Assembly (NCBI GenBank): GCA_963579025.1
Contig: CAUZFZ010000050.1
Location: 1-56,951, forward strand
Length of the DNA: 56,951 bases
Direction: 5' to 3'
Source: CAUZFZ01 sp963579025
GTDB lineage: Bacteria; Planctomycetota; Planctomycetia; Planctomycetales; Planctomycetaceae
Shown here: positions 34,462 to 43,828 of the stretch, piece by piece
Layout: each line of letters begins with the position of its first letter
Numbering within the stretch: position 1 is the first letter of the stretch
Program-made: the position numbers and the translations under genes
Notes under the pieces: model-generated
The model's database searches: none
What the model saw: the letters and a program-made list of their open reading frames with translations, nothing else
Told to the model about the DNA's origin: nothing

Positions 34462-35235
34462 ATGCTGCCAGGAATCCGACAGTTCGACCTTTCTGGCCGA
34501 TCGGCCATCATTACGGGCGGTTCCAAAGGACTGGGCGCTGCCATGGCCGAGGGACTGGCATCGGCTGGCGCTGACGTGCTGCTGGTCAGCCGCAATGGCG
34601 ACGAGTCGAAAGCCAAAGCCCAGGAGGTTGCCAACGGCTTTGGACACAAAGCGGTGGGTTTCGAGTGCGATGTGACTCAGCCCGACCAGGTTGACGCGAT
34701 GGTTGAGACGGCACTCAGTGAATTCGGGAAGATCGACATCCTGATCAACAATGCCGGCGTGAATATCCGTGGTCCCATCGACGAACTGACCTACGAGCAG
34801 TTCAAGGAAGTCCAGGACGTTAACGTCAACGGTGTCTGGCTGGCCTCACGGGCGGTCATCCCGCACATGAAAAAGGCCGGCAAGGGACGCATCATCATTC
34901 TGGCCAGCACGCTGGGCGTGGTGGGGCTCGCCAATCGCACGCCCTATGCCACGAGCAAAGGAGCAACAGTGCAGATGGTGCGGGCTTTGGGACTTGAGAT
35001 GGCTCCATTCGGGATCAACGTCAACGGTATCTGCCCTGGGCCGTTCCTCACGCCAATGAATGAACCAATCGCCGATTCGGAAGAGGCAAAGAAGTTCATC
35101 GTGGGGGCTGTGGCTTTCGAACGCTGGGGGCGGATGGAAGAGATTCAGGGTGCTGCGATCTTCCTGGCCAGTGACGCGTCGAGCTATATGACCGGCAGTC
35201 TGTTGACCGTCGATGGTGGCTGGACTGCCCGCTGA
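34462..35235 (+). CDS. SDR-family oxidoreductase, gluconate 5-dehydrogenase-like
   Basis: A 257-residue classical SDR: cofactor loop TGGSKGLGAAM (residues ~19-29), NNAG, catalytic Ser in ILASTLG and YATSK, closing with TGSLLTVDGGW. Similarity in length and motifs to gluconate 5-dehydrogenase-type SDRs suggests a sugar acid substrate, which is inferred. GGAG six bases before the ATG sets the start. Divergent from moxR. Confidence 0.85.
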   Translation: MLPGIRQFDLSGRSAIITGGSKGLGAAMAEGLASAGADVLLVSRNGDESKAKAQEVANGFGHKAVGFECDVTQPDQVDAMVETALSEFGKIDILINNAGVNIRGPIDELTYEQFKEVQDVNVNGVWLASRAVIPHMKKAGKGRIIILASTLGVVGLANRTPYATSKGATVQMVRALGLEMAPFGINVNGICPGPFLTPMNEPIADSEEAKKFIVGAVAFERWGRMEEIQGAAIFLASDASSYMTGSLLTVDGGWTAR

Positions 35236-35281
35236 CCCCGTACGTGTTCGCTCCGTTTGAGTTTTCCGACAGGTGATTTCC

Positions 35282-35968
35282 GTGTCCGATTCGGAACTGC
35301 ACGTTCTGTACGAGGACAATCACTGTCTGGTCCTGGCGAAACCGGCCGGCCTGCTGATGGCGGGCGACGCGACCGGCGACGACACGCTGTTGGACTGCGG
35401 CAAGCGTTATATTCGAGAGAAATACTCGAAGCCGGGGAACGTGTACCTTGGTGTCGTGCATCGTCTGGATCGGCCAGTCTCCGGAGTAGCACTCTTCGCT
35501 CGCACGAGCAAAGCGGCTGCGCGGATCTCAGCACAGTTTCGCGAGGGACAGGTTCAAAAAGTCTACCACGCGTGGGTCGATGGCCGGCCTCCCACAGAAT
35601 CTGAAGTGCTTGTCGATTACCTGGTAAAGGATGCCGATCGGAACGTGTCACGCACCGCAGCCTCAGACGAATCCGGGGCGCGGGAAGCCCAGCTTGAATA
35701 CCGTGTGCTGAGGACTGAATCCCATCGCAGTCTGCTTGAGATTCGTCCACAGACCGGGCGTCCGCATCAGATTCGCGTTCAGCTCGCGTCACGCGGCTGG
35801 CCGATTCTGGGAGACGTCAAGTACGGAGGCCCACAGTGCTCGAACCGTCGCGCGATCGCGCTGCATGCCCAATCACTGACGTTGAAGCATCCAACGCTGA
35901 GCGAAGAAATCAGCGTGTCGCTGGATTTGCCTGCCATCTGGTCGAAGTGGTTTGGAGTCTCGCGGTAA
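35282..35968 (+). CDS. RluA-family pseudouridine synthase
   Basis: This enzyme class converts uridine to pseudouridine in rRNA or tRNA. The catalytic Asp is in VVHRLDRPVSGVALFA, and the RluA fold is completed by QTGRPHQIRVQLASRGWPILGDVKYGG. There is no S4 domain, as in the shorter RluA/RluC-like members. GTG at 35282 is preferred because AGGTGA lies six bases upstream; another GTG three codons earlier is possible. The target base cannot be told. Confidence 0.92.
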   Translation: MSDSELHVLYEDNHCLVLAKPAGLLMAGDATGDDTLLDCGKRYIREKYSKPGNVYLGVVHRLDRPVSGVALFARTSKAAARISAQFREGQVQKVYHAWVDGRPPTESEVLVDYLVKDADRNVSRTAASDESGAREAQLEYRVLRTESHRSLLEIRPQTGRPHQIRVQLASRGWPILGDVKYGGPQCSNRRAIALHAQSLTLKHPTLSEEISVSLDLPAIWSKWFGVSR

Positions 35969-36044
35969 ATCTGGACTACCATTCAGTAGACTCCGCCCAG
36001 GTCAGAACCTGCTGCAAACGCGTCGAACCTGATGAGGTCTTCGG

Positions 36045-36524
36045 ATGACATCCGAACGCACGACGTCTACCGCCATCGATCAGCCTTCGAGTGCCTCTCC
36101 CGTAGGCCTGGCACAAAGCACACCACAGGATCCCCCTGAATTCCATTTCTGGCTGACCGGCAGCGATCAGCGATTTCTGGTCAAGCTGAGCGTGATCCTT
36201 GTCGTTGTCATGGCGGTACGCTCGTACCAGGTGGCCAGCTTCGACGCCTCGGCGGAGATTCTGAAACAGCGTAATCCTGACATCGCATACCGAGTCGATA
36301 TCAACTCAGCATCGGCCGCCGAGTTGACTCAACTCCGTCTGATCGGCCCGTTCCGCAGTGAGATAATTGTCACGGACCGCGAGGAAAACGGTCCGTTCGA
36401 GTCCCTGGACGATCTGCAGCGAGTCAAAGGCATCGGTCCCGCCACCGTCGAACGAAATCGACGCTGGATGCGGATCGGCGATATTGAGACAATGATTGAG
36501 CCAGACGGATCAGATCGAGAATGA
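36045..36524 (+). CDS. ComEA-like helix-hairpin-helix protein with membrane anchor
   Basis: The 159-residue protein has a hydrophobic segment (~43-60) followed by two helix-hairpin-helix repeats (INSASAAELTQLRLIGPFRS and FESLDDLQRVKGIGPATVER). ComEA binds DNA at the cell surface during uptake, and short relatives of this kind are widespread; a role in competence here is inferred only. AGGT lies upstream of the ATG. The next gene starts four bases after the stop. Confidence 0.85.
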   Translation: MTSERTTSTAIDQPSSASPVGLAQSTPQDPPEFHFWLTGSDQRFLVKLSVILVVVMAVRSYQVASFDASAEILKQRNPDIAYRVDINSASAAELTQLRLIGPFRSEIIVTDREENGPFESLDDLQRVKGIGPATVERNRRWMRIGDIETMIEPDGSDRE

Positions 36525-36528
36525 CCGC

Positions 36529-36792
36529 ATGCAGCCGACAAAGGAGTTCACAGACGACATCTACCGCGAGCGCATCCTGCGCGCGCGGAGAACTCCCCCA
36601 GGACAGAAGCTGCGCGACGGTGCCATCCTGTTTGATGAAGTGTGCGAGCGAATGAAGGCAGGTATCCGAAGCCAGTTTCCAGACGCCGACGCGAGTCGTG
36701 TGACCGAGATCCTGCGTGAGCGTGTGAATCGACTACGGAAGCGGGAAGAGCACGGAATCTACTTTCCCGTGGAGACGCCGGATGACCAGTGA
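36529..36792 (+). CDS. Small charged hypothetical protein
   Basis: An 87-residue, highly charged, mostly helical protein starting MQPTKEFTDDIYRERILRA. No domain is recognised. It is tightly spaced after the ComEA-like gene and probably in one operon with it. A TTG start 11 codons upstream inside that gene is possible but less likely. Confidence 0.65.
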   Translation: MQPTKEFTDDIYRERILRARRTPPGQKLRDGAILFDEVCERMKAGIRSQFPDADASRVTEILRERVNRLRKREEHGIYFPVETPDDQ

Positions 36793-36857
36793 CGTCGTCG
36801 ATTCCGCCATTGGATGCGTGACCTATTGAAATTCGTCTACTGCAGTGAGGATTCGGA

Positions 36858-38225
36858 ATGCATCTCCCCACGACACGTCGCCAGCTTCTGCAAGGCTCGG
36901 CCGCGGGCTTTGGATATCTGGCTCTGGCCGGGCTTTGCCAGGAGGCCTCAGCGGACTCACGCGACCCGCTGGCCGCGCGGACTCCGCATTTTTCTCCGCG
37001 AGCCAAACGCGTGATCTTCCTCTGCATGCGCGGCGGGCCTTCGCAGATGGAGTCGTTCGATTACAAGCCAAAACTCAATGCGGACAACGGAAAACCGAGC
37101 AGAAACAAAGGGCAGAATTACTTCGGTTCGCAGTGGAAATTCGACCGACATGGCCACAGCGGGCTGTGGGTTTCCGAGCTGTTTCCGCATACGGCGAAGG
37201 TCGCGGACGACCTGTGCATATTGAACGGCATGCACACCGACAATCCCGAGCACGGGGCCGCTCTGACTCAGATGCACACGGGGAGTTTTGTGTTTGACCG
37301 GCCGTCGATGGGCTCGTGGGTCCTGTATGGGCTCGGGGCCGAGAATCGTGATCTGCCGGGATTCGTCACCGTCAAGCCGCCGGTCATCCTGGGCGGTTCC
37401 CGGAATTACGCCAGCTCGTTTCTTCCGTCGGTCTATCAGGGCACACCCATCGGGACGATGAGCAAAGCACTCAAGACCGCGACCGTCGCCAATACAAAGC
37501 ACCCGAAGCTGAGCCTCGCCGCACAGCGACGGCAACTGGATTTCCTGCAGACCCTCAACCGAGGCACGGCCGAGCGCCAACCGGCGAATGATCAGCTTGA
37601 GGGCGTGATTGAGTCGTTCGAACTCGGTTTCCGAATGCAGACCGGACTGCCGCGACTGATGGATTTCTCGGACGAGACGCAGACGACGCTCGATCAGTAC
37701 GGCATCGGCGACAAGAAGAAGACGGACGATTTCGGGCGTCAGTGCCTGCTGGCCCGGAGACTCGTTGAGCAGGACGTACGATTCATCGAGCTTACGCATG
37801 ACAACTGGGACCATCACGGGTTCGTCTCGCGACTGATGCCGCAGAAATCATTCGAGGTCGATCAGCCGATGGCGGCGTTGCTCAGTGATCTGAAGCAGCG
37901 CGGGTTGCTGGAAGACACGCTGGTGATGTGGGGTGGAGAATTCGGCCGAACTCCGGACGATCCGCGTGGTGACGGTCGCGGTCATCAACCTAAGGGATTC
38001 ACGATGTGGCTGGCCGGCGCGGGAGTGAAGCCGGGATTCGTCCACGGCGCGACCGACGAGTACTCGTATGAGGCCGTCGAGGGACGCGTCCACGTGCATG
38101 ATCTGCACGCCACCGTACTGCACCTGCTGGGCCTCGATCACACGCGGCTGACGTATCGACATTCCGGCCGCGATTTCCGCCTGACCGACGTCTACGGTCG
38201 CGTCGTTGACGAAATTCTCGCGTAG
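36858..38225 (+). CDS. Tat-exported DUF1501 (sulfatase-like) protein
   Basis: A 455-residue protein beginning MHLPTTRRQLLQGSAAGFG, a clear twin-Arg signal, followed by the DUF1501 domain: FLCMRGGPSQMESFDYKPK, the HDNWDHHG segment and LEDTLVMWGGEFGRTP, with metal-binding-type His and Asp residues like those of alkaline-phosphatase-fold enzymes. The family is abundant in planctomycetes and usually sits next to a PSCyt/DUF1549/DUF1553 gene; here the only such gene is 24 kb away. AGTGAGGA lies upstream of the ATG. Confidence 0.92.
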   Translation: MHLPTTRRQLLQGSAAGFGYLALAGLCQEASADSRDPLAARTPHFSPRAKRVIFLCMRGGPSQMESFDYKPKLNADNGKPSRNKGQNYFGSQWKFDRHGHSGLWVSELFPHTAKVADDLCILNGMHTDNPEHGAALTQMHTGSFVFDRPSMGSWVLYGLGAENRDLPGFVTVKPPVILGGSRNYASSFLPSVYQGTPIGTMSKALKTATVANTKHPKLSLAAQRRQLDFLQTLNRGTAERQPANDQLEGVIESFELGFRMQTGLPRLMDFSDETQTTLDQYGIGDKKKTDDFGRQCLLARRLVEQDVRFIELTHDNWDHHGFVSRLMPQKSFEVDQPMAALLSDLKQRGLLEDTLVMWGGEFGRTPDDPRGDGRGHQPKGFTMWLAGAGVKPGFVHGATDEYSYEAVEGRVHVHDLHATVLHLLGLDHTRLTYRHSGRDFRLTDVYGRVVDEILA

Positions 38226-38257
38226 CCTGATTTCGGCTCGCCTGGCTATAAGCCGCT

Positions 38258-38286
38258 CGTTCGTAGTAGCCGGATTCATCCGGCTG
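38258..38286. repeat. TAGTAGCC-headed hairpin repeat (GGATTCATCC type)
   Basis: CGTTCGTAGTAGCCGGATTC begins a 29-base unit ending CATCCGGCTG; the palindrome is CCGGAT-tc-ATCCGG. An identical 29-base copy lies at 50286-50314. It follows the DUF1501 gene. Confidence 0.8.
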
Positions 38287-38356
38287 ATGTGTGCGACGCC
38301 GATCTCGGCTGACCGGCGATTGACCAACCGGTTTGGCAATTCGCAGCCGTCCGGGA

Positions 38357-38384
38357 AACCGCACAAGTGCGGTTACTACGAGCG
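38357..38384. repeat. Hairpin repeat (CCGCAC-GTGCGG type)
   Basis: AACCGCACAAGTGCGGTTAC opens a 28-base unit ending TACGAGCG. It is the reverse orientation of the TAGTA-CC family, with stem AACCGCAC/GTGCGGTT. Identical units occur twice at 48369-48443. It lies just before the polysaccharide deacetylase gene. Confidence 0.8.
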
Positions 38385-38423
38385 GGGACGGTCGCACTCG
38401 TCAGCAACACATGGAGCAGCGGC

Positions 38424-39413
38424 GTGACGGCAACACAGGGCGGAGCCCTCGTGATTTCGCTCGACTTCGAGCTCCACTGGGGTATGCGCGACAAGGAACG
38501 TCCGAACGGCCAGATTCGCTCGAATCTGCTTGGCGTGCGCAAGGCCGTGCCGCGGATGCTGGATTGCTTTGAACGGTACGGTGTCGCCGCGACATGGGCG
38601 ACCGTCGGATTTCTGTTTGCCCGAAATCAAGATGAACTGTCTGCGTTCTGCCCGGCTATCCGGCCCGCGTATGAGAATTCGCAACTCGCACCGTGGGACG
38701 AGCCCGTCGGTCTCAACGAACTGGGAGATCCGCTGCACTATGCTCCATCACTGATCGATCGCATCAGCCGACGTCCGCGACAGGAAATCGCGACTCATAC
38801 GTACTCACACTATTACTGCCAGGAAGCAGGCCAGACTGCCGCGTCATTCGATGCCGATCTCCAGAGTGCCGTTGCGATTGCCGCGCGTCGAGGGCATTCA
38901 TTTCGCTCGATCGTGTTCCCCCGCAACCAACACAATCCCGCGTATGCGGATGTTCTGCTCCGCAACGGAATTGTCAGTTACCGAGGGAACGCTCGTAGTT
39001 GGATGTATCGAGGTGACTTACAAACGCATCGCATGGCGCGACTGGTCGATAGTTGCGGCAACCTGTCCGGGCCGAACACGATCGGATGGGAAAGTCTGAT
39101 CGAGCCGGAAACAGGCCTGGTCAATGTTCCCGCCAGCTTCATGCTGCGGCCGTGGTCAGCACGACTGGCCGGTTTGAGGCAGCGACGCATCGAGCAATGC
39201 CTGACGCACGCGGCACGACACGGTGAGATCGCCCACCTGTGGTGGCACCCTCACAATTTCGGATCGAACACTGATCGGAATATTGCCATGCTCAACCAGA
39301 TACTCGGGCATTTCGAACGATTGCGAGACCAATTCGGAATGGAATCTCTCACGATGCTTAACGTCGCCGAGCGCGTCGGTGTGGCAGTTCCAGAACGCCG
39401 TCACGCGGCGTGA
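38424..39413 (+). CDS. Polysaccharide deacetylase family protein
   Basis: NodB-type deacetylases remove N- or O-acetyl groups from glycans using a metal bound by Asp and two His. Here Asp14 is in ISLDFELHWG, and H125/H129 are in ATHTYSHYY, matching that site; WWHPHNFG near the C-terminus fits the catalytic His block. The start is a GTG with GGAG seven bases upstream, giving 329 residues and no signal peptide, so it probably acts on cytoplasmic, lipid-linked sugars. It opens the glycan gene group. Confidence 0.85.
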   Translation: MTATQGGALVISLDFELHWGMRDKERPNGQIRSNLLGVRKAVPRMLDCFERYGVAATWATVGFLFARNQDELSAFCPAIRPAYENSQLAPWDEPVGLNELGDPLHYAPSLIDRISRRPRQEIATHTYSHYYCQEAGQTAASFDADLQSAVAIAARRGHSFRSIVFPRNQHNPAYADVLLRNGIVSYRGNARSWMYRGDLQTHRMARLVDSCGNLSGPNTIGWESLIEPETGLVNVPASFMLRPWSARLAGLRQRRIEQCLTHAARHGEIAHLWWHPHNFGSNTDRNIAMLNQILGHFERLRDQFGMESLTMLNVAERVGVAVPERRHAA

Positions 39414-39485
39414 AACGACCCGTTAATCTGAAAAGCTGACAACGACCACCACCAGGCCTGGTCAATCAGGAATGGACTCTTGAGC

Positions 39486-40262
39486 ATGGATCACCCCCGC
39501 ATCGTTCTGCTCTGCTCGAACAGCGAATCAAGCCGATCGGTGTGCGGGGCATTGCGCGATCACTTCGGCAGGATCACTGTTGTCCGCGAAGAGTCCGGAA
39601 GCCGCTGGCTGTTTCTGAAACGACGCATACGCCGCCTGGGTGTTCTCACGGTGCTTGGCCAGGTGCTGTTCGCCGTGATCGCCGTACCCGTGCTGAAGCG
39701 ACTGTCCCGGCGACGGATCGACGAAATTCACCAGCAATACGGGCTGACGAGCAACCCGATCGATGGACCGGATGTCACCACGGTCGAGTCCGTCAACTCA
39801 GACGCGGCGCGTGCCGCGTTGCGGGATGCGGCCGCTGACGTGGTCGTCGTCAACGGAACGCGGATCATCGGCGAGAAGACGCTCTCCGCCGTCGACGCTC
39901 CATTCATCAACGCGCATCACGGGGTGACTCCGCTGTACCGCGGAGTTCACGGTGGATACTGGGCGCTGGCCGATCGGCATCCGGAACTGGTCGGAACGAC
40001 TATTCACTACGTGGATCGAGGCATCGATACCGGCCGCATCATTCGACAGGTTCACTTCAACGTGTCGCCGCGCGATAGTTTTGTCACGTACCCCTATCTT
40101 CACACCGGGGAGGCGCTGCCGGAACTGCTTCACACTGTCGAGGAAATCCTCGCGAGCAAGCGGCCAGCACAGTCGCAACCGCCCGAGTTGCCGTCACAAC
40201 TGCGGACTCATCCAACGATTTGGGGATACCTCGGGCGGCGTGTGCTGCGGGGCGTTCGATAG
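39486..40262 (+). CDS. Formyltransferase-domain protein, possibly sugar N-formyltransferase
   Basis: A 258-residue protein whose second half carries the formyltransferase Asn-His-Asp set: N142 and H144 in INAHHGVTPLYRG and D181 in VDRGIDTG. These use N10-formyltetrahydrofolate. It lacks the C-terminal OB domain of methionyl-tRNA formyltransferase and is placed among glycan genes, so formylation of an amino sugar is the likely role. A hydrophobic stretch near residues 52-70 is unusual for a soluble enzyme. The ATG is favoured over a TTG two codons upstream. Confidence 0.82.
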   Translation: MDHPRIVLLCSNSESSRSVCGALRDHFGRITVVREESGSRWLFLKRRIRRLGVLTVLGQVLFAVIAVPVLKRLSRRRIDEIHQQYGLTSNPIDGPDVTTVESVNSDAARAALRDAAADVVVVNGTRIIGEKTLSAVDAPFINAHHGVTPLYRGVHGGYWALADRHPELVGTTIHYVDRGIDTGRIIRQVHFNVSPRDSFVTYPYLHTGEALPELLHTVEEILASKRPAQSQPPELPSQLRTHPTIWGYLGRRVLRGVR

Positions 40263-40306
40263 GCGTTGTGGCGTCCGGCGAAACGCCGGTAGCATCCGAG
40301 CGACAG

Positions 40307-40423
40307 ACTCGTCCCAACGCTCTGCGTTGGAATGCCTCGTCGGACGCTCTGCGTCCCCGTCGTCAAACTCACGGGACGCAGAGCGTCCTGTGGCTCGTTC
40401 CAACGCGGAGCGTTGGAACGAGA
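40307..40423. repeat. ~117-base compound palindrome (CCAACGC/GCGTTGG family)
   Basis: The element contains nested hairpins: CCAACGC-tct-GCGTTGG, GGACGC-tct-GCGTCC, GGGACGC-aga-GCGTCC and CCAACGC-gga-GCGTTGG. The outer arms are mutually complementary. A closely related copy is at 52201-52316. Each copy lies 25-50 bases before the start of a gene. Confidence 0.85.
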
Positions 40424-40472
40424 AGAACAACTTTGTTCAGAAACCAGTTCCTGCCTACGGAAAGGACTCCGA

Positions 40473-42368
40473 ATGTGCGGACTGGCCGGCCTGTCGCTGG
40501 CAGAGCCTCAGGTGTGGTCAGACGGTTGTCTGCACCACATGACGGATGCGATCGCGCATCGCGGGCCGGATTCCGACGGCTTCTTTACGAGCGATCGCCT
40601 CACCACACTGCTTGGCTTTCGGCGGCTCGCCATTCGCGATCGCGATCCCCGCGCCAATCAGCCGATGCGGACAGCGTCCGGGCTGAGTACGGGCGTTTTC
40701 ACCGGAGAAATCTATAACCCGGACGGTGTCGCCAGTGCGTTCTGTCCCGGCATCGCACGGCGGACGTCGGGCGACACAGAGGTTCTGCTTGAATCATTCG
40801 AACGCCATGGCGAGCGAATTCTTCCGGATTGCAACGGCATGTTCGCGGCGGCTGTTTACAACCACCGGACTGACGAAACCGTTTTGTTCCGTGACCGGAT
40901 GGGCAAGAAACCGCTGTACGTGTACGAGGGAAATGGCTTCGTTGCCTTCGCCTCGGAGTTGAGGTGTTTTGCACCGTTCCACCTCGAGTTCGATCCCGAG
41001 CGCCTTCCGTACTTTCTGCAGTTTGGACACTACCCGGCGCCGCTGACGGCGTTCGCAAACACCAGCCAGCTTCGTCCTGGTGAGGCTGTGACCGTGCGGG
41101 ATGGCTGTGTCGCTTCGCGCCGCATCTGGCACAGTTTCACTGATCTTCCCTGGGGCCAGACCGGGGCGGTTGATCTCGATGCCCTGGACCAAACGCTGAC
41201 CGACGCGGTCTCGATCCGAACTCTCAGCGATGTTCCAGTCGGCATGTTCCTGAGCGGTGGTATTGATTCATCACTGATCGCCGCGGAACTGAGTGCGGCC
41301 GGACATACGAATATCCCCGCGTTTACGGTTGCGTTCGATACAGATTCTCACAACGAGGCTCCGTTTGCGGCGCAGGTCGCGGAGCATCTTGGGCTGGAGC
41401 AGATCGAAATCCAGATCCCGCCCGAATCTCTGCCGGACCTCGTGACCGATTTCATCGATTGTTATGAGCAGCCGTACGCTGATTCGTCAGGGCTGCCATC
41501 CATGGCGCTGTGCCGAACGGTGAAGCAATACGTCACGGTGGCGCTCAGCGGTGACGGTGGCGACGAGTTCTTTGGCGGGTATCAGCGATATGACTGGTTC
41601 CGCAAGACCTTGCTCACGCAGTACGCTCCCGCGTCGTTACGGAAACTCATTGGCCGATTGCTGCCGAAGATCGATCCACACCGCGGTCCGCGATTGCAAC
41701 GCTGGCTGGATGCCACGGACGAGGCAGGCCTGTATTCCCAGATCATGCGGGCATGGCCGGGTCCATCGGGCGAAATCCTGGACGGCGTCGTGACCGACGA
41801 TGACGCCGTTCGACAGTCATATCGGGACATCTTCAGCAAACTCGACTGCGACGCCGTTTCGAAAGCGCAGTGTGCGGACGCGTCGCTGTACATCCCGGGC
41901 GACCTGCAGGTGAAGATGGACCGGGCCTCGATGCGGTACTCACTGGAAGTGCGTTGCCCACTACTCGATTACCGAGTTGCCGGCCTTGGTGCGGAGCTGA
42001 CATCGCGCGTCCGTCAGAGGCGGGGTTTGAAGACCGTGCTGAAGACACTGCTCGAACGGCATGTTCCGCGATCCTTGTTCGATCGACCGAAGAAGGGGTT
42101 CTCCGTGCCGATGCGACAGTGGATTGGCGGACCGTTACGGGACCTGACCCTGGACAGTCTAAGCAGTCAGCGGTTTCGCGAGTGCGGATGGATGAATCAG
42201 TCGTTCGTCGAGCAACTCGTTCAGCCACTGGAATCCGACGGGAATGTACAAGGCCCACTCTGGATGTTGCTGGTTCTGGCGCTGTCGTACGAACGCAGCC
42301 GGGAAATGGCACTGACACCGGCCTATTACGAATTCGGTGTAACAAGCCCACAAAAAGCGTCCGCGTAA
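40473..42368 (+). CDS. asnB: Asparagine-synthase-like glutamine-dependent amidotransferase
   Basis: A 631-residue AsnB-type protein. Met is followed by Cys2, the nucleophile of the N-terminal glutaminase (MCGLAGLSL, with RGPDSDG). The C-terminal ATP-pyrophosphatase domain has SGGIDSS at 261-267. True AsnB makes asparagine, but relatives in polysaccharide clusters amidate uronic acids or other sugar carboxyls; neighbours support that here. The ATG has AAAGGA upstream and exposes Cys2, which fixes the start. The compound palindrome lies just before it. Confidence 0.9.
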   Translation: MCGLAGLSLAEPQVWSDGCLHHMTDAIAHRGPDSDGFFTSDRLTTLLGFRRLAIRDRDPRANQPMRTASGLSTGVFTGEIYNPDGVASAFCPGIARRTSGDTEVLLESFERHGERILPDCNGMFAAAVYNHRTDETVLFRDRMGKKPLYVYEGNGFVAFASELRCFAPFHLEFDPERLPYFLQFGHYPAPLTAFANTSQLRPGEAVTVRDGCVASRRIWHSFTDLPWGQTGAVDLDALDQTLTDAVSIRTLSDVPVGMFLSGGIDSSLIAAELSAAGHTNIPAFTVAFDTDSHNEAPFAAQVAEHLGLEQIEIQIPPESLPDLVTDFIDCYEQPYADSSGLPSMALCRTVKQYVTVALSGDGGDEFFGGYQRYDWFRKTLLTQYAPASLRKLIGRLLPKIDPHRGPRLQRWLDATDEAGLYSQIMRAWPGPSGEILDGVVTDDDAVRQSYRDIFSKLDCDAVSKAQCADASLYIPGDLQVKMDRASMRYSLEVRCPLLDYRVAGLGAELTSRVRQRRGLKTVLKTLLERHVPRSLFDRPKKGFSVPMRQWIGGPLRDLTLDSLSSQRFRECGWMNQSFVEQLVQPLESDGNVQGPLWMLLVLALSYERSREMALTPAYYEFGVTSPQKASA

Positions 42369-42496
42369 GGAACGGGTCCGAAATAACCTCCCGAATTTGT
42401 GTCAGCTCATGAGCCGTCGGCTCACGGAAATCGGGAACTTGCATCGGACCCGTGCCTAAGCACGCCGCGGCAGCCAGACGATTTTCAGGACATCAC

Positions 42497-43681
42497 ATGC
42501 CCATTCGCATTTGCAGCATCATTAACGGGACGTCCGGCGGCGCCGGAGCTGAGCGTATGCTGCAGCGCGTCATCCGTTATTCGAACACGCCGGAATTCGA
42601 GCACCTTGTCATCTCGATCAATAACTTTCGTCGCGTCGCCGAAGAGCTGACGGAAGAGGGAATCGAGGTTCAGTCGCTGGGAATTCGTCGTCGGTTGACT
42701 CGATTGCCGTTCGCCATGCTGCGTATGGGGCGGCTCATTCGAAAGTTCCAGCCGGACGTTGTGCAGACCTGGCTCTACCTGTCGGACCTGTCCGGAGGGG
42801 TCATGTCGCGGCTTGTTTGTCCGTCGGTTCCGGTCGTCTGGACGATTCGTCACTGCACGTTGGATCGGGAACTCGACACGCGAGGCATTCGCATCACGGC
42901 CGGCTTGTCGAGCCACTTATCGGGACTGGTGCCGTCGTGGATTGTGCTGAACTCACACGCGGCCGTTCCGATTCACACGTCAGCGGGATACGCGTCCGAG
43001 AAGATGACGGTCATTCCCAATGGGTTCGACACGTCGGCACTGCAACCCAGCGAATCGCAGCGAAATCAGATTCGAGAGGAGTTCGGATTCGGTCCGAACA
43101 CGCGTATTGTCGGGCGGATTGCCCGGTTCCATCCGCAGAAGGATCACCTGACGTTTCTGCGTGCGGCTCGCATCGTTCACGACGCTCAACCGGACGTGCG
43201 ATTCGTCATGGTGGGGGAACCACTGTTTCTGACAACCCGGCAGATTCGCCAGGACGTTGAATCGATGGGGCTGCTCAAAGTCGTTCGCGTCGAGGAGTTT
43301 CGCTCAGACATTGCTGCATTGAATAACTCGTTCGATATCGCGACCTGCTCGTCCGTGACGGAGGCCTTTCCAAACGCACTCGGTGAAGCCATGGCCTGTG
43401 GCGTTCCGTGTGTTTCGACCGACGTCGGCGATGCGGCCCGCATCGTGGGTCACACTGGACACGTTGTTCCCCGATCGGATCCGGAAGCGTTCGCCGGTGC
43501 GTTGTCCAATCTGCTGGCCCGATCCGCGGACGAACGCCGACAACTGGGTCTGGCCGCACGCCGCCGAATCATTGACGACTATCAGTTGGATTCCTCAATG
43601 CAACAGTACGTCGACCTCTGGCGTGAACTGGCTGATCGGACTCAGGCCTCTTCTTCAGCAGGACTCTCCCGAGCGGCTTGA
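42497..43681 (+). CDS. Glycosyltransferase family 4 protein
   Basis: A 394-residue GT-B retaining glycosyltransferase. IINGTSGGAGAERML is the N-terminal Gly-rich acceptor loop, VGRIARFHPQKDHLTFLRA the donor-domain entry, and EAFPNALGEAMACGVPCVSTDVG the E-x7-E nucleotide-sugar motif. AGGA lies six bases upstream of the ATG. Probably adds a sugar to the same surface glycan served by its neighbours; donor and acceptor are unknown. Confidence 0.9.
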   Translation: MPIRICSIINGTSGGAGAERMLQRVIRYSNTPEFEHLVISINNFRRVAEELTEEGIEVQSLGIRRRLTRLPFAMLRMGRLIRKFQPDVVQTWLYLSDLSGGVMSRLVCPSVPVVWTIRHCTLDRELDTRGIRITAGLSSHLSGLVPSWIVLNSHAAVPIHTSAGYASEKMTVIPNGFDTSALQPSESQRNQIREEFGFGPNTRIVGRIARFHPQKDHLTFLRAARIVHDAQPDVRFVMVGEPLFLTTRQIRQDVESMGLLKVVRVEEFRSDIAALNNSFDIATCSSVTEAFPNALGEAMACGVPCVSTDVGDAARIVGHTGHVVPRSDPEAFAGALSNLLARSADERRQLGLAARRRIIDDYQLDSSMQQYVDLWRELADRTQASSSAGLSRAA

Positions 43682-43755
43682 GTCAGCGTCGCGTGGGTTT
43701 AGTGACGGGGCAAACTATCCGAATTCGCTCCGCGGCCTCACAATGTGGTCTCAGG

Positions 43756-43828
43756 CCCACGGATGGCAGCGCGGACCCACGGATAAAAACAACCAGAACA
43801 TCCGTGGGTCCGCGCTGCCATCCGTGGG
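43756..43828. repeat. Perfect 28-bp inverted repeat
   Basis: CCCACGGATGGCAGCGCGGA begins the left arm (43756-43783). The right arm (43801-43828) is its exact reverse complement, with a 17-base A-rich loop. It sits between the glycosyltransferase and mnmG and lacks a T-tract. The sequence is unrelated to the other repeat families here. Confidence 0.85.
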
